In this document: positions 10,573-22,732 of the stretch, one piece after another
Position numbering within the stretch: position 1 is the stretch's first letter
Layout: the number at the start of each line of letters is the position of its first letter
DNA from: Gnetum montanum
Lineage: Eukaryota > Streptophyta > Gnetopsida > Gnetales > Gnetaceae
Length of the DNA: 64,000 nt
Reading direction: 5' to 3'
NCBI GenBank assembly: GCA_015680685.1
Contig: MNCI01022355.1
Span: 245,262-309,261 of the forward strand
The notes under the pieces: generated by a model
The model's database searches: none
Told to the model about the DNA's origin: nothing
What the model saw: the letters and a program-made list of their open reading frames with translations, nothing else
Program-made: the position numbers and the translations under genes

Positions 10573-11836
10573 GGCTTCAGGGGTAAGAAGAAAGGGGATC
10601 TCACATATCACACTTGGGAAAGAACACTTGATACATCATACTTTGGAAAGCTATTAGCTAGTACTTGGGCTCTCACTTGAAGACACACTTTAGGTCTTGA
10701 GAAGAGCATTTGTAAAGAAGATTGCTTATGAGATGGCTTGTTAAAGAAAAGATTTCAGCCTCTTTGTCATGGTCCTATGAGTTATGTATTTTATTTTTTA
10801 TTTTGTTTAAATTTTTTAGCTAGTGGTTTAGATAGTATCATCCTTGGCAAGTAATTTTGGGATTTTTAGATTGCTTTTACTATTCTTGTTGTCCTATAAG
10901 AATTTCTATTAAAATTTTGCTATAGAAGCACTTGTGTTTCAAAGCCTTAAGAGCATTTTATTAGCAAATTTTGTTATTGTGCAACGTGTGGGAATTGCTA
11001 TTGGGATTATTGTAAGAGAGCCTCTGCTTGTAGTCATGCCATTGAACAATTCAGTAATCGAGAGGGTTCAGAAAATATTTGGTATTTTGATGGGACCAGA
11101 ATAGCTTCTTTTTATCTTTAAAGTGAATTTCCATGGTATTTCAATCAGAAATTATCAAGTCTTTCAAAGGTTCTATTTGAATGCAATCATTGACATCTAT
11201 TATCTAGCCAAAATGGAGTCTTGTATGTGGTAGTTTATGCAACAATTTTTGGTAGCATAGTAGGATTGTCTTGAAGAAATTGCTTATTTGAGCCTTGGAA
11301 GTTTGAACAATTCATAGATATTGAATTTGGAATAGCTTTATTGCGAAGTGTTTACTCGTGTTATTTTACCTTGTTTAAATATTTGAGGTCCATAAAAATC
11401 TACTTTCTTTTCTGTCTATTTCCATCGAATCTTGCTCTATTTCTAGTTTTCTTGTGGAACTATCTCTTTCTCTAGGGAAAATTAGAAGTAGATTCGCAGA
11501 TTTGTGCTCAAATGTTTTTGCAAAATTTTTTTTGTTACAAGTAGGTATTATAAGGACCGCATAGACTATGCAATTAAACAAAATAGGGACTCTCAACAAC
11601 TCACAGTACTTGGCAAAGTTGGCTGAATCTCTTTAAAGTAAGTCATTTGTAGTTTACACACAACACAATCGTTACATTTTACACAACCGCACGCCGCAAC
11701 AGCATACACACATACTCACATTAACTACTGAGTTTATTTGGAGGTATCTGGGCCTTGTTGTTGCCAGAGACCAACAGGCACCTAAATCCTGTTCGAGGAC
11801 ACTCGTTGGCGATCGCACCCCAAACAATCACCAACA

Positions 11837-12012
11837 ATTATGTTGTAAATTACATCCATTTTTGTAATCCATACAATACAACACTTAGAGTTAGTTAGAG
11901 TGAGTTAGTTAATCATTCCATTAATAAAATTTCATACCTTTCCAAATTTTGTGAGAAACTTGATCCTAATTTTGTTCACTTAAGGATGAGTTTTTAGTTA
12001 GTTGTAGGGGTT
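11837..12012 (+). mobile_element. TE-2 relic: 3' tail of an Athila-like element
   Basis: Bases 11925-12012 match the last internal bases of TE-5 (58390-58454) and TE-6 (51700-51767). All three share a stretch about cataccttt-ccaa-ttttg, then a gatgagttt-type stretch, then a short G run. TE-1 abuts it on the left, so TE-1 probably inserted into this older element. Nothing else is recognisable in 11837-11924. Confidence 0.6.
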
Positions 12013-12415
12013 TGATAAAGCATCAATAAAAAAACTATGTCAACACATGCTTGTCTATGTAGTTCTTTAACTTATCCCCGTCAATGTATCCTAGGATACA
12101 TTAACACAAATACATTAACACTGATGTAAGGTTTGCCTATATAAATGAACACATCTCTTGCATTTATGGCACCTATTGGTCATAGCCTAGCCAAACTTTT
12201 GTAGTTTCTTCTTGTAAGAGTTAGAATATTTTTCCTCTAAGTTCTTGTACCATGGATTCAAGTGACTATATGGCATTTTATTTAAGTGAATCTGTACCTA
12301 GACACATTTTCATGAGTGGAAATAAAATTGAGATTTCTTCTATTCATTGTAGCACTTAGATTAACATAACTTTTCTTTTTAGCAATTTACTTTACATGCA
12401 ATTTCCTTTTCTATT
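12013..12415 (+). repeat. TE-2 LTR, truncated by TE-3
   Basis: The LTR starts with TGATAAAG after the purine run. It has TATATAAA at 12138-12145 and AATAAA at 12321-12326 in the same order and spacing as the LTRs of TE-3, TE-5 and TE-6. It is cut at 12415 by the start of the TE-3 LTR; its right half would lie beyond the TE-3 end, outside the window. Confidence 0.6.
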
Positions 12416-12536
12416 TGATGAGTGTCAAAGTGTCACGTCAGTGGGTCCTTGTTGATATGGCCTCATCGATGAGCCCCCTTTGACACAACCCCATTTATGT
12501 GGTGTTTCCTCATCGATGTAGCCCAACAATAAAAAC

Positions 12537-12544
12537 TATAAATA
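12537..12544 (+). promoter_or_regulatory. TATA box of TE-3 LTR
   Basis: TATAAATA is found at the same relative place as in the TE-5 LTRs, about 120 bp from the LTR start. Confidence 0.6.
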
Positions 12545-12713
12545 CAAGTTCACAATCATGTTTATGCGGAGTCAATTCATAGTTGTAGCAAAGCTCTTGC
12601 AATTTTTACATGCAAAAGTTACAATATTTTCTTGAGTGCCCACAGTAGAAGTCCTTAAGTGTGTGAATCTTTATACAAGCACTATTGTACCTAAGCACAA
12701 TAGTGTGTGCAGC

Positions 12714-12719
12714 AATAAA
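12714..12719 (+). terminator. Poly(A) signal of TE-3 LTR
   Basis: AATAAA stands about 170 bp after the TATA box in a block (gtacctaagcac ... aataaaga) shared by the LTRs of TE-3, TE-5 and TE-6. That conservation supports its use as the RNA 3'-end signal. Confidence 0.5.
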
Positions 12720-13312
12720 GATGAGCTTCTTTAGAAACCTTGCAGCATTCTGGATAGTTTAAATGTTTTATTCACGTATTTAATATTTTTAGTTATTTAT
12801 TCAACATTCCTTAGTAATTAAGCTAATTAAGTAATTAAGTAAGATAAGATAAATAACGACTAAGTAAACACATAAGTACAACCACTTCAAGCATGTGTAT
12901 GATATTTGGTAATCCTAGTAGTGCTTAATGGTTGGTAATCTAATAATGTTATATGTGTTCAAGATGTGTACAACAAGTGGGACCAAATACTTATGTTAGG
13001 ACTAGTTAAATAATGGTAAGCCAATTAGATTAAAGTAGACATTAAATTACTTTATTCTTTATCCTATTTATTTCAAGTATCGAAACCATAAAATATAAAA
13101 TGATAAAAATAATATGCCTTGATTACACTTAACCATACCTTTGTACATCACAAGTGTAATTAGGAAGGCAACAAATGATTGTTAGCATAAGGTTCACTTC
13201 CTAGAAGACTAGTGTACTAAAAGACATAAAGTCCATAAAATTCAACTAGATTGTGCATGAATGCTTTATGATTCATATGGTTGAACATAGGGGTATCTTT
13301 TACTACTCATCA

Positions 13313-13334
13313 TTGGTGCCATTGCTAGGGACTC
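13313..13334 (+). other. TE-3 primer-binding site
   Basis: ttggtgccattgctagggac follows the LTR end directly. It resembles the tggcgcc-gttgccggggac type of site known from Athila-class elements, with C-to-T and G-to-A changes. Confidence 0.75.
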
Positions 13335-13464
13335 TTTTTATTGAAATTTGCTTTGACTAGGAATAGTGAGCATAATTAACTTTGTTGGATGAACCCTAAG
13401 GTCAACATCATTCTCACACATAATATAATAACATAAGCACACTGATATTTTATTTTTTTGCAAA

Positions 13465-15250
13465 AATTCTTCTCTCAAGCATGACTATGCTAAACCATTG
13501 GTCCCACAAGAATGCAAGGTGGTGTATACTCATCTAGATGAGTATGTACCTAACTTCACCTTCATCCTACATCAAGATGAACAACTGCAATGGCATGATA
13601 TGGAAGGCAACATTTAATGCTTCCCAATCGATCTATGCCTGTGATGTTACTTCGAACTCTTAAGAAATTAGGCATCCAATATCTTCTAGAGGACTACGTT
13701 GTGCATGATTATGACTACCGAGAATACCATCCCACTGAAACACAATTTTGGAGAGATTAACACTAGGAGAATAAATATGAGTTTATGAAGGGGAAACAAT
13801 TCACCAATCCTTGTTCCTCCTGAACCAAGATGAAAATGAGGACCCTCTCTCTAGGGGCTCTCAACATGAAAATTCTCCATCCCTCATTATTGGTGATGAG
13901 GTTCTGGCCCTGAATCTATGATCCACTATCAACAACGTAGGTTTAGGTAAAGATGACAGTCAGTGCAGGGGCTTGGAAAAATGTCAAGATGATAAGAAAC
14001 CTAATAAACGTGGTCGTGACCACCAAAGGGAAATTGGAAGACACCATGGTGGTAGTAGTCCTTCTCCCTCTTCATCCTCTTCATCAACATCTTCTTCTTC
14101 CTTCTCTTCTAGTTCTAAAAAATGCCACAAAAGGAACAATCATGATGGAGGTGAGCAATGGGATAATAATGATGATCATCAAGCCCACAATAATCGAAGG
14201 GGTAATAGAGGACATGATCGACGACAACAAAATAATGATGATGATGAGCCTCTAATGGAAACTTAAAGTATACATAACATTGCAAAGGTCTTTAGGATCC
14301 CAACTAGGCATGTAAGAGATAGTTAGATCAAGTGCTTAGACATGAATAATATCCCAAGATTTGAGGGGGGATATAACTCTGATCTCCAAAATCATCTACA
14401 AGCCTTTCATGAGGCCTGCACCTTACAAAACATAGAAATGACTAGAAAAAATTAAAGCTATATCCTAGGACACTCATCAAAGAGGTAGAAAGCTAGTATT
14501 GGTCCTTGCAACCAAATCCATTCATAGATGGAGTACCATGCTACAACTATTTAATGAAAAATACCAAACATACTCTAGAGTGTCTAATATACGACAACAA
14601 ATTCAAGGCTGGAAACAAGGAAAACATGAACCCTTGAAAGTAGTTATGGGTAGATATTATTCTCTCTTACATCAATGCCTTGTCCATTGTTATTCTTAGA
14701 TGGAATAACTCCACCACATCATAGATGGACTTAGAGTGAAAACTAGAAGAACTCTTAGGATTTATGCCCAAGGGAGACTGTCCAAACTAAGAGCTCATCA
14801 AATACAAAGGCTAATAGAGCAAGTAGAAAAAAGAGAAGGTGAGTTGTAAAAGAGGAAAAGTACAGAAGAATATAATAGGAACCCTTGCATTAGAAAAAAT
14901 GAGGTCTAATTCTGTGATGAGCAAGTGTCACCACTCGATGAGGTGGTGAACAGGAAAACCTTGCCTATCCAAAAGCCTATTTCTGATATTTTGGAAAAGG
15001 TTAATAAATTATGGGACTATTTGGATGAAAAATTGCAAGCTCCTATGAATATTGTTGAATAATCCAAAGAGCATAATAGTGATCATAATCGTAGGAGGTA
15101 AAAAGAAGCTGAAAATGCCTACCAAAAAGGTAAGGGCAAAACTGTTGCAGTTGAAGAAGTTGTGAAGAAAAAATTCAATGATGATATTGGATGTAACATT
15201 TGTCAATATGACCATCCTAAGGGATGTTGCCCTGGGGTGTCACACTTATA
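13465..15250 (+). pseudogene. gag: TE-3 gag, heavily decayed
   Basis: The ATG found in TE-5 at 37210 is lost here. An N-terminal part like TE-5 gag (13500-13760) is followed by a low-complexity Ser, His, Asn and Asp-rich tract (13973-14266). The capsid-like region is at about 14340-14860, with many stops. A C-terminal C-x2-C-x4-H-like motif lies at 15191-15230. All blocks align in order with gag of TE-5 and TE-6. Frameshifts and more than a dozen stops rule out function. Confidence 0.75.
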
Positions 15251-15890
15251 AAATTCTAGGGTGTACACACTGAATTCTCAACTAGCATAGAGGCAAGCAC
15301 CCAAATGTTTGTCTTATTCTCAAGGTAATCCAACACAGTTCCACCAACAACAATAAGCTTACTATCTAAGTGAAGCTCCAACACAACGTTATGAGCAGTA
15401 GAAGTAGTGGCACCAACCAAAATCATGGGGAATGCCACCACCAAGATTGTAGTACCCTTACAAGCAACCAAATCCATATGGGTATAATATTCAGCAACCA
15501 TTTCTCCACATGGCTCTGCTAGCCATGCCTCATTCTAACATCACTATTATCCTCCAGAGTACCATTGAACTCATTCACCATCTACTTGATGGAAGCCCCC
15601 ATATTTATACCATCCTTTGCATCCATTTGCACACATCCCTCCACCCTCAACTCAATTAGCTCCTACTCCATCTATGTAGGAAAAAATTCCCCCACAACCA
15701 CAACAATAGAATGCTATGAGGGTTGTGAATTTACAACTAGCCTTCCAACCAAGTGGTTTGGACAATCGATCTAGGAAATGATCATTTTTTTTACCCAATA
15801 GTCCTTCCAAACCTTCACAACTTAATGTAGCTAGTCATCCTATATCTTCAACACCCTCATCCTCTACATCAAACACATTCAAGAGCCCTT
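15251..15890 (+). other. TE-3 gag-protease linker
   Basis: This decayed coding spacer shows traces of a Pro, Gln and Tyr-rich linker that matches 39020-39680 in TE-5 and 45620-46060 in TE-6. No domain is recognisable. Confidence 0.5.
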
Positions 15891-16013
15891 TAAACCAAAT
15901 CCCACCTCACATTCATACTATGATATTAACTCATGCAATCTCTAATTGAATAAAGGCTAGCCATCTTTCCATGAAGAGATCTAACCTAAGAAGTTCTCTT
16001 CTCTACTTATAGA
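15891..16013 (+). pseudogene. TE-3 protease region, first part
   Basis: Traces of a WIKASHLPMK-type segment align with 39700-39780 of TE-5 and 46170-46240 of TE-6, just before the protease active site. The sequence stops at the TE-4 target site and continues at 35350. Confidence 0.65.
16009..16013 (+). repeat. TE-4 target-site duplication, left
   Basis: ataga is identical to 35345-35349 at the far end of TE-4. Confidence 0.9.
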
Positions 16014-18171
16014 TGAAACACTGTAAACTTTTAGGATCTTGATGCCTCAACAGAGTTTTGAAATTTGGGGCAAAGACTTCCACAAGTTCAGCATCACAAT
16101 GGACAGTCAAGATAGTGTAGGAATTGAGGGTAGACTGCATAGTCTAGCAAATTATCTATTGCCCAAGCTAACAAGCCTACTGAACTCTCCAGCCTACCCA
16201 ATTGGAAAATTGACTTGGTTGATAGTCTACCCAAGAACCATGTTAGGAGTTGTCAAAAGTATTCAAGATGAGCTAAATAGTTCAGCAAGTTTTCTAATAG
16301 AAAATCTACTATGTTACACTACACTACATAGCATGGCAGACCTTCAGGAGACCAATCAGATGTCCAAGATGCAAATTGATAATAAGCTAGTCTTCTAGAA
16401 GTATCTACCTTGTTTCATCCTCGAAGCGTGAGTGATATGGCACAACAGAATGTGGTGAATTTTTTCAAGTGTTATCTCAATCTGAGTGCTATGCTATGCT
16501 ATGCTACATGGCATAGCATAGTGTAGCAGGGATGTACTTTGACAACACTCCTACTTGGGTAGCTTCGATGGGGTAAAAGCATTTGCCACTATTTCAACCA
16601 TCAAACAAGCTTCTCGGTTGACACACCAAGACATTAAAAGCATCCGATGACAAAATGTTTGTAAAAATGAGTCAGGATTCGGTGAACATTAGGTGCTACA
16701 CTATGCTATGCTATGCAACATGGCATAGCAGAGTAAGGATAGAATGCACAAAGGCCCCTCTGCCGAATGATCCTAGCAAGAGGATCACACTTGGCAATGC
16801 TTCGACCTTGAAAACTACCTCTCCCACTTAGCCCTCAAACCTTAAGCAAAGTTTCCTAATAAAATGTTGCAAAATAAACAAGGATGCATGTCACATTGGT
16901 TGCTACATTATGCTATGTTGCATAGCATAGCAAAGCGTAGCAAGGATGCAAAATAACAGAATGCCCCAAGGATGAACTCAATAAAAGGCCTTTTAGCATG
17001 AAAGACAAAATTGCAATTGATTATCTAACTAAGCCTTAGACAAATGCTCTTAGCTCCTAGGTAAAACTCCTTTCAAGACTGGCAACTATGCCATACTATG
17101 CTACGTAGAGTAGCATAGTGTAGCATGTAGTTACTTACGCTACACCAACATGATGGACAATGTAAGTAATGTAACAATTACATGGAGGCATCAAGACATT
17201 TTCAGTTAGCTCTAAAAATTTTTGGTAATGATCATTCTCATCCTAGCATTTCTTTGGTGGACAAGATTAACAAACTCACTTTATTTTTCATATCCCTGAT
17301 CAATTCCCAAAATTGTCCCTACACTTGACCCTACTCACAAGAGTAAGGAAGACGTAGTCCTGGAGCATAGGCTCCATTTTGATTTCATTGTTAGTATGCT
17401 TTCTAGATTTTGGCACATGCAGTTTCAGTAGTATGGTCAGTGTAATAGTGTTCACATCCAACATCACACACCTGCATAGCACAACCATGCTTGCACCTTG
17501 TAGGGCCCAAAACATGTGGTGTCCAGACCACATTTTCTCCTACATTTAGCCCTATAAATACCCCAATGATCAATGTTCAAAGGGTTGGCTTTTGGCATGG
17601 TTGGCTTTTGAATTGGCTTTTGGAGAGCATAGTTGGAATTTTTAGCATTCTAGTTAACTTTGAACATTCTGGTTGAATCCAAACATCCTTTTGCAAGTCT
17701 AGCATTTTAACACTTTTGCGAGTAGATTGGCAAGCACAAGAATCCTAAGTAGCGAGCTATTGGCTATAGTTCAGGGACCTGTGACCATACTTCTCTGTTA
17801 TAAGCTATGCTATTCCAATGTTTCATATTTATTTGTACGCTTTTCAACAAAGCAAAGATCAGATCTACCATCTTGGGGTAGTGCATTTTCTCACCCAAGT
17901 CTCTTTTATGCTTTGTTTACTATTATTGTGTTTTGCATTACTTTTATTGTCTTGCGTTTGTTAATCATTTCTTTACTTGCATACATTGCTCCTAAAACAA
18001 ATGTTTACAAAAGGTTAATTTACACCTATTAAGTCCCTATCTGATTGATTAGACCATTTATGGCACCCTATTTCCATTTCTCTCTAGCACGGCCCTCACA
18101 TGGATCTGGGGTTAAATTGTATGCCCAGAAAACTCTTGATGTTCCAGCCATCGATGTTTTTGGTCACCATA
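16014..18171 (+). repeat. TE-4 5' LTR
   Basis: The LTR starts TGAAACAC and ends ACCATA (ACCACA in the 3' copy). It contains five quasi-palindromic gctatgctatg/catagcatagc units near 16307, 16487, 16692, 16900 and 17082, spaced about 200 bp apart. TATAAATA is at 17553-17560. The tract 17727-18032 is open in both LTR copies but starts with TTG, so I do not call it a gene. Confidence 0.88.
17553..17560 (+). promoter_or_regulatory. TATA box of TE-4 5' LTR
   Basis: TATAAATA in an agccctataaatacccc context is fully conserved in the 3' LTR (34743-34750) despite strong divergence nearby. Confidence 0.65.
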
Positions 18172-18173
18172 GT

Positions 18174-18193
18174 TTTTGGTGCTAGAGGGAGGG
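18174..18193 (+). other. TE-4 primer-binding site region
   Basis: ttttggtgctagagggaggg lies two bases after the LTR end and is close to the TE-1 site, which links the two elements. Confidence 0.65.
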
Positions 18194-20659
18194 CCTTTTG
18201 GTGCCCTTTCTATGTCTTACAAGGAGTCCTACATGCTATCTATACCCCATCACCTACTAGCATAAACGTGACACCCTTGTGATTGTCTATGCATCATGTG
18301 GTGCAAATTGGTCGCAATGACAGTTCCTTTGGAACCTAGCAAGATGAAAAGCCTCTGATCACTTATTGATTTCTATATTTCTCATTTGTGATTTCTTTCT
18401 AATCATACAAAATGATTCCTGCAACCATTTCCATTTTCACCTCAAACCTTGAGGTTCCTTTCTCGGTTCAAAACACCATAGGTGCTGAGTGACAGCCTAG
18501 CCCAGTGCTAGCACCATGTCAATCTCTCAAGCTTCGACACTTGTCACATGAGTGCTTGGCACAAGATGGAGAGTAGTATGACTTTCTCTACACCCATATC
18601 CATGTGAATCTACCCTTGGATTGCCAAGAACTCAAAGACAAACATAACTTCGAGTTCCTTCATCAGAATGGTAGGGAATTTATCCCTACCCCTAACGTTA
18701 CCATCCACCTGATGGACATGTATTAATGGATCTTGGACCAATGATATGATTCAATAAGTCTAGGGAGCGAGATATGATGTCCCATTATGATGAGGCATTC
18801 CAAGATAGATAGGAAGACTTGGACTCCCATTCCAAGGATGGTGGCCACACCTACCCTGCAGTTATCCCTACCATCGTGGTCTTCTGGTCAAACTTGCTCT
18901 TTGCTTCTGTCCCCTTTGTGATTACCACAACTTTTCCCCAACTTATACTTTTGTTAGCCATGGGTAGCCATCCTATACCCTTAGCATATCACCACACTAT
19001 CCCTTCACTTTAATTCCTAGGCACTCTCCCTTTTCACTTTGTCCTGTCATTGTACCAAGCACTAGTCACAGCTACGTTTCCATATGTTCACATTGTGCCT
19101 ACGTGACAATTGCATGGAGTTCCTACTCCCATTCCATTATCTACACCTATCCCACCATCAACAGTAGGCCCAGTCCCAACCATGTGGTAAACCTAAACCA
19201 CTTCTCTCCTTGTTGCATAATCCTCCTAGTGTCACATCACGTTCACCAAGCATACCAAGTCCCACAAATGGTACAACCAAGCGTGGGGTTGTGGTCCATC
19301 CCATCAGTCATGCAAATTACCAACCCATAGTTCTACCAGCAGTTGCCCCACCAACAGCATCATCCACCAGGTGGTGGACGGCCCAAGAAGCACCATTGGT
19401 AGGAGCAGTACCAACAGCGTCCCCCATGGGCTAGGCTACTATCCTTCCATTGCAACCCCCATCGACACATATGATAGCTACTCATGCAACCCAATAGTCA
19501 TATGCAATGTCACTAGGTTTAGACCAAGCATTCCAACTTATCTAAATTGTCATTGAAGAGATCAAACGTCTCAAAGCTATCGGTTCTGACATGGTGCAAG
19601 TCATGAATTTCTACCATGATGACCCCATTAGCCCAGCTATCCCCATGCTCAGGTTACCCCTAGGATGCCACTCCTCCAATTCACAAAATACAATGGGGAG
19701 GATGATCCCAATGCACATGTAGTAATATTCATATATGAATCTTTGTTGTTGCAACAGTGGCCGCACACTATCCTCTATGTCTTTGCCATGTCTCTGATGG
19801 GAAAAGCTCTAGACTAGTACCATGCACTCCCACGCACCTCCATCTCAACTTTGGAGGAGATGCTGAGTCAGTTCGTGACATGTTTCAAGTATAACTTGAA
19901 ACTAGAGGTCACACTGGATCAGTTGATGAGCTTCAAGTAAGACCTACTAGAATTTGTGCAAAGGTTCATAAAGCAGTGGAGTGCCACCTTGAATGAGATC
20001 CATGAGCCTATCTGGAGGTCCATTTTTTGGCTATCTTCAAGGGGGCAGTAAATGACTTCATTAAGTTAAAACTATACTACCTAGCCCCATGCTCCCTTAC
20101 TCAAGATTTTTCTTAGATGAGGAGCATCCAAGGTGTGGCTAGAGCTAGTAAAGATTTGGCCTATGTTGCATACAAAAACACATATATCAAAAAGGACAAG
20201 GAGAAGGGCAAGGCTGCAATAGCTATGGTGGTTGTTGTGGCAAATGAGGCCAAGCCCAACAACAGCAATAGTAAAAAGGTGGCCGCAGGAACAACATCTA
20301 GCTCAAGCAATACCAGTTAGCCTTCAACATCAACACTAAAGGAATCAACCCAACCTAAACCCAACTTCAAGCGTAAGAATCACTCCAAGTACACTCCTTT
20401 ACCCGTTAAGCCTTCAGAACTCCTAAAGCAATTGTTTGGGTCTGGGTATATTCAACACAAGTGGATGTTAAAGGAGGTAATTAAGCATCATAAGTGGTAT
20501 TATGACCTTCTTAGGGACCCCTCCTTGGCCACGCCCAATGAGCTACAAGTTCCTAAGAATTTCATACTAGAACAATTCTGTGATTACCATCAACTGTGTG
20601 GTCATGACACAGACTATTACCTAGCATTGAAAGATGAAATTCAATGCATGATCAATTAG
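18194..20659 (+). pseudogene. gag: TE-4 leader and gag
   Basis: The first part (18194-18530) is leader. Gag-like sequence with many stops starts about 18540. It is followed by a Pro, Thr and Ser-rich stretch (19130-19440) and the capsid domain from about 19640, recognisable by the KYNGEDDPNAHV segment typical of Tat and related gypsy gags (19688). The C-terminal CDYHQLCGHDTDYY motif (20575-20625) is a zinc-knuckle-like C-x2-H-x4-GH-x4-C motif whose last Cys is Tyr. Pieces free of stops remain at 20117-20320 and 20432-20659. Frameshifts and stops prevent function. Confidence 0.75.
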
Positions 20660-21559
20660 GAAAAAAATTTTTGGAACAAAAGTAGTCTTGTCCATCCTAA
20701 AAATCAATCCATGCACATTTACAAGAACCTCCTTAATGTCAATAATGTAGGGTATATCATCAACACGATTGGCATTGACAGTAACCTAAAACCACCATAG
20801 CAACCGTTCATGGTGTGTGTGCCTCAACATAGCATGGAAACACCAACAATAGCAAAAAAGATGCCACAACAACCATTCATCCTTAAAATTCCCCCTCAGA
20901 CATATCCCCCTACACCTTTCATGCTCAAACCCACACCATCACTTGCACCAACACCATAGGCACTGTTTGTCATTAGGGTGCCAAAACATTCAACTACCCC
21001 TACCACATAGAGCCAACCAACTAAAATAGCCCCACAACCCCCCTCCTATTTGAAAAAATGGCAAGAGCATTTGGTGAACAAGATGGCCAAGGAACGCACC
21101 ACCTTAGGTCTTCCCAAGCCTACACCCTTATCCTTAGCACCTATAGTCCCCTCATCATCAACAACTGATAATGATGCATAGAAGAAATTGCCACTACCCT
21201 ATCCGATAAAGCAAAACCCTCAACCTGAAGCTCCCCCTCCTTGGGAGATTTGTCTCCTAGGACAAATCGAGGAGGAGAAGGGTAATAGGAAATATGGTGA
21301 GTAGGACCTGTTCAATGCCCTCACCTAGGTTAAATAGGCTCTGAAATAGAAAAACAAAACCTTGAGCTTGTGCGACTTGGTGATGACTTCTAATGCGCAC
21401 CGCAAGGCCATGGTTCGCATGCTAACATCTATACCAGTTGATGAAAACATGCCGACAAAGGAGAAAGTAATTCATGTTGTCATGATTCCCTCGACAGCCG
21501 AGGAGTCATGACCATCTTAGCTAACATTTCACGTTGCGTCCATTAAGGATGACCCTGAA
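20660..21559 (+). other. TE-4 gag-protease linker
   Basis: Decayed coding sequence, Pro, Thr and Gln-rich when read in the best frames, with no recognisable domain. It joins gag to protease as in other Tat elements. Confidence 0.5.
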
Positions 21560-21969
21560 AAGGGTTAGGTGACAACAACACCCATGTTCATTTCAATTCG
21601 AGTCAATCAGTGCAAGATCTAAAGGGTACATGTTAATGATAGGGTTGCTGCTAATGTCATCCCCTTTTCCATAGTGGACAAATTAGGCTTGGTCGATCAA
21701 ATTAGGCCCACGATGACATCTTGCCTAAAATCATTTAACAAGGCACGTGTGTAGCTAAAAGGAACTATGTGCATCAACTTTGTGGCAGGGGACCAATTCC
21801 CCACAAGCGCAGTATTCATAGTGGTAGAGGAAATGCTTGGGTTCAACTTGATCCTAGGGAGATCGTGGTTAGCCCAATTGAGGGTTGTTTCCTCTTTGAT
21901 ACACAAAGAGATTCACTTGCCCTATGCGGGAGGGGAAGTGATAATTCATGGCGATGAAGTAGCTCCTTG
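21560..21969 (+). pseudogene. TE-4 aspartic protease
   Basis: The order of motifs is that of a Tat protease: an active-site region followed by the I-P-x-S core, then the ILGRSWL segment near the end (21850-21880). The catalytic D-S/T-G position reads N-D-R (near 21635), so the active site is lost. The stop-free part is 21767-21969. The protease would process gag-pol. Confidence 0.7.
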
Positions 21970-22732
21970 AGCCATAAACAATGTGGGAATGGAGCAAGGA
22001 TCAAAGATTGAAATCTCTAAAGATCAAATGCCTGTTCAAACTAAAGTGCTTGAACAAGTTGAAACTAGGTTGAATGAAACAGCAACATGGGCTGAACTAC
22101 CCTTTCAAGTAGTAGATGATGACATAAAATAGTATCATAACAAGGTTCCTTAGTCATACGCATCACCCAGCCCACGATGGATTAGGCGTTAGCTACAAAA
22201 ATGATCACTGCTTACATTAGCATAACTATCTCACTAATTCCACCATGATTACTACTTGCATTAACGATACGTCCACTATTCATATTTCTTTGCTCTATAT
22301 TCATTGTTTACACTAGCGTCTTCCTCATTGTTCACATTTTCCACATTATGTTCATTGTTTGCATAACACCACAGCTTGCTAAACCTAAAACTAGCAAAAA
22401 AAATTCTTTATCACCCCACGATAGCCTGGAATGGCCTTAAACTACCACTACGACCTGCTAAGGGATAAAATTGGAAATGTTTTTGTTTCATCACCCTACG
22501 ATGGCCAAAAATGGCATAAAACTAGCAATGGCTTAAAATGGCCTAAAAATAAAATGAGGAGCTCCCAAGGAGGTTTTAAAAACATAAAAAAAAGAATAAA
22601 AAATAAAATAGAACACATTGACCAAAATGAAATAAATCCCTTCACATTATATTCTTCATTTAATATCAACCAATAAGGTTTACAAAAAATTTTATAAATT
22701 CAAAAAAAAGAATAAAATTCCTTGATGCTATG
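21970..22732 (+). repeat. TE-4 spacer with degenerate cctta/aactagca repeats
   Basis: The first 200 bp look like the end of a coding segment. From 22380 to 22560 several degenerate copies of a repeat of the type gatggc-ttaaactagcaa occur, related to the arrays at 27690-27985 and 31585-31935. The rest is A-rich with no coding signal. Confidence 0.55.

Larger units (their letters stand above)
1..11836 (+). mobile_element. TE-1: Ty3/gypsy LTR retrotransposon, Tat-like, nearly complete
   Basis: The element enters the window inside its 5' LTR and ends with a full 3' LTR. Between them lie a primer-binding site, gag, one long pol (protease, RNase H, RT, RNase H, integrase), an extra ORF and a polypurine tract. 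The two visible LTR parts (1-1663 and 10208-11836) differ by only a few percent by eye, so this is the youngest insertion here. The tract upstream of the protease, the primer-site style and the presence of a second RNase H suggest the Tat lineage, but the order of pol domains is not the usual Tat order. The left target duplication lies outside the window; the right flank begins attat. Confidence 0.9.
8682..11836 (+). repeat. TE-1 3' LTR, about 3.15 kb
   Basis: The LTR is proposed to start at TGTTGG (8682) and end at CCAACA (11836). These are perfect 6-bp inverted termini with a polypurine tract just before the start. The last 1.63 kb match the 5' LTR. The first 1.5 kb cannot be checked because the window begins inside the 5' LTR. 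The alternative start, a TG at 10207 just before the visible homology, lacks a polypurine tract. The upstream half carries a 30-bp tandem repeat and a segment with more CpG than its surroundings (about 9530-9900). Confidence 0.65.
12416..13312 (+). repeat. TE-3 5' LTR
   Basis: The 897-bp LTR begins TGATGAG and ends CTCATCA, perfect 7-bp inverted termini, and is followed by the primer-binding site. TATAAATA lies at 12537-12544 and AATAAA at 12714-12719. The R-U5 part is clearly related to the LTRs of TE-5 and TE-6. U3 carries catcgatgag-type motifs also seen in TE-5. Confidence 0.88.

Noticed and set aside
16039-16398. 119-codon ORF at the start of the TE-4 5' LTR
   Set aside because: It is broken in the 3' LTR copy and lies before the promoter.
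17727-18032. Open frame of about 100 codons with hydrophobic segments in the TE-4 LTR, present also at 34889-35206
   Set aside because: It starts with TTG, not ATG, in both copies, and both copies descend from one LTR, so conservation is not independent evidence of coding.
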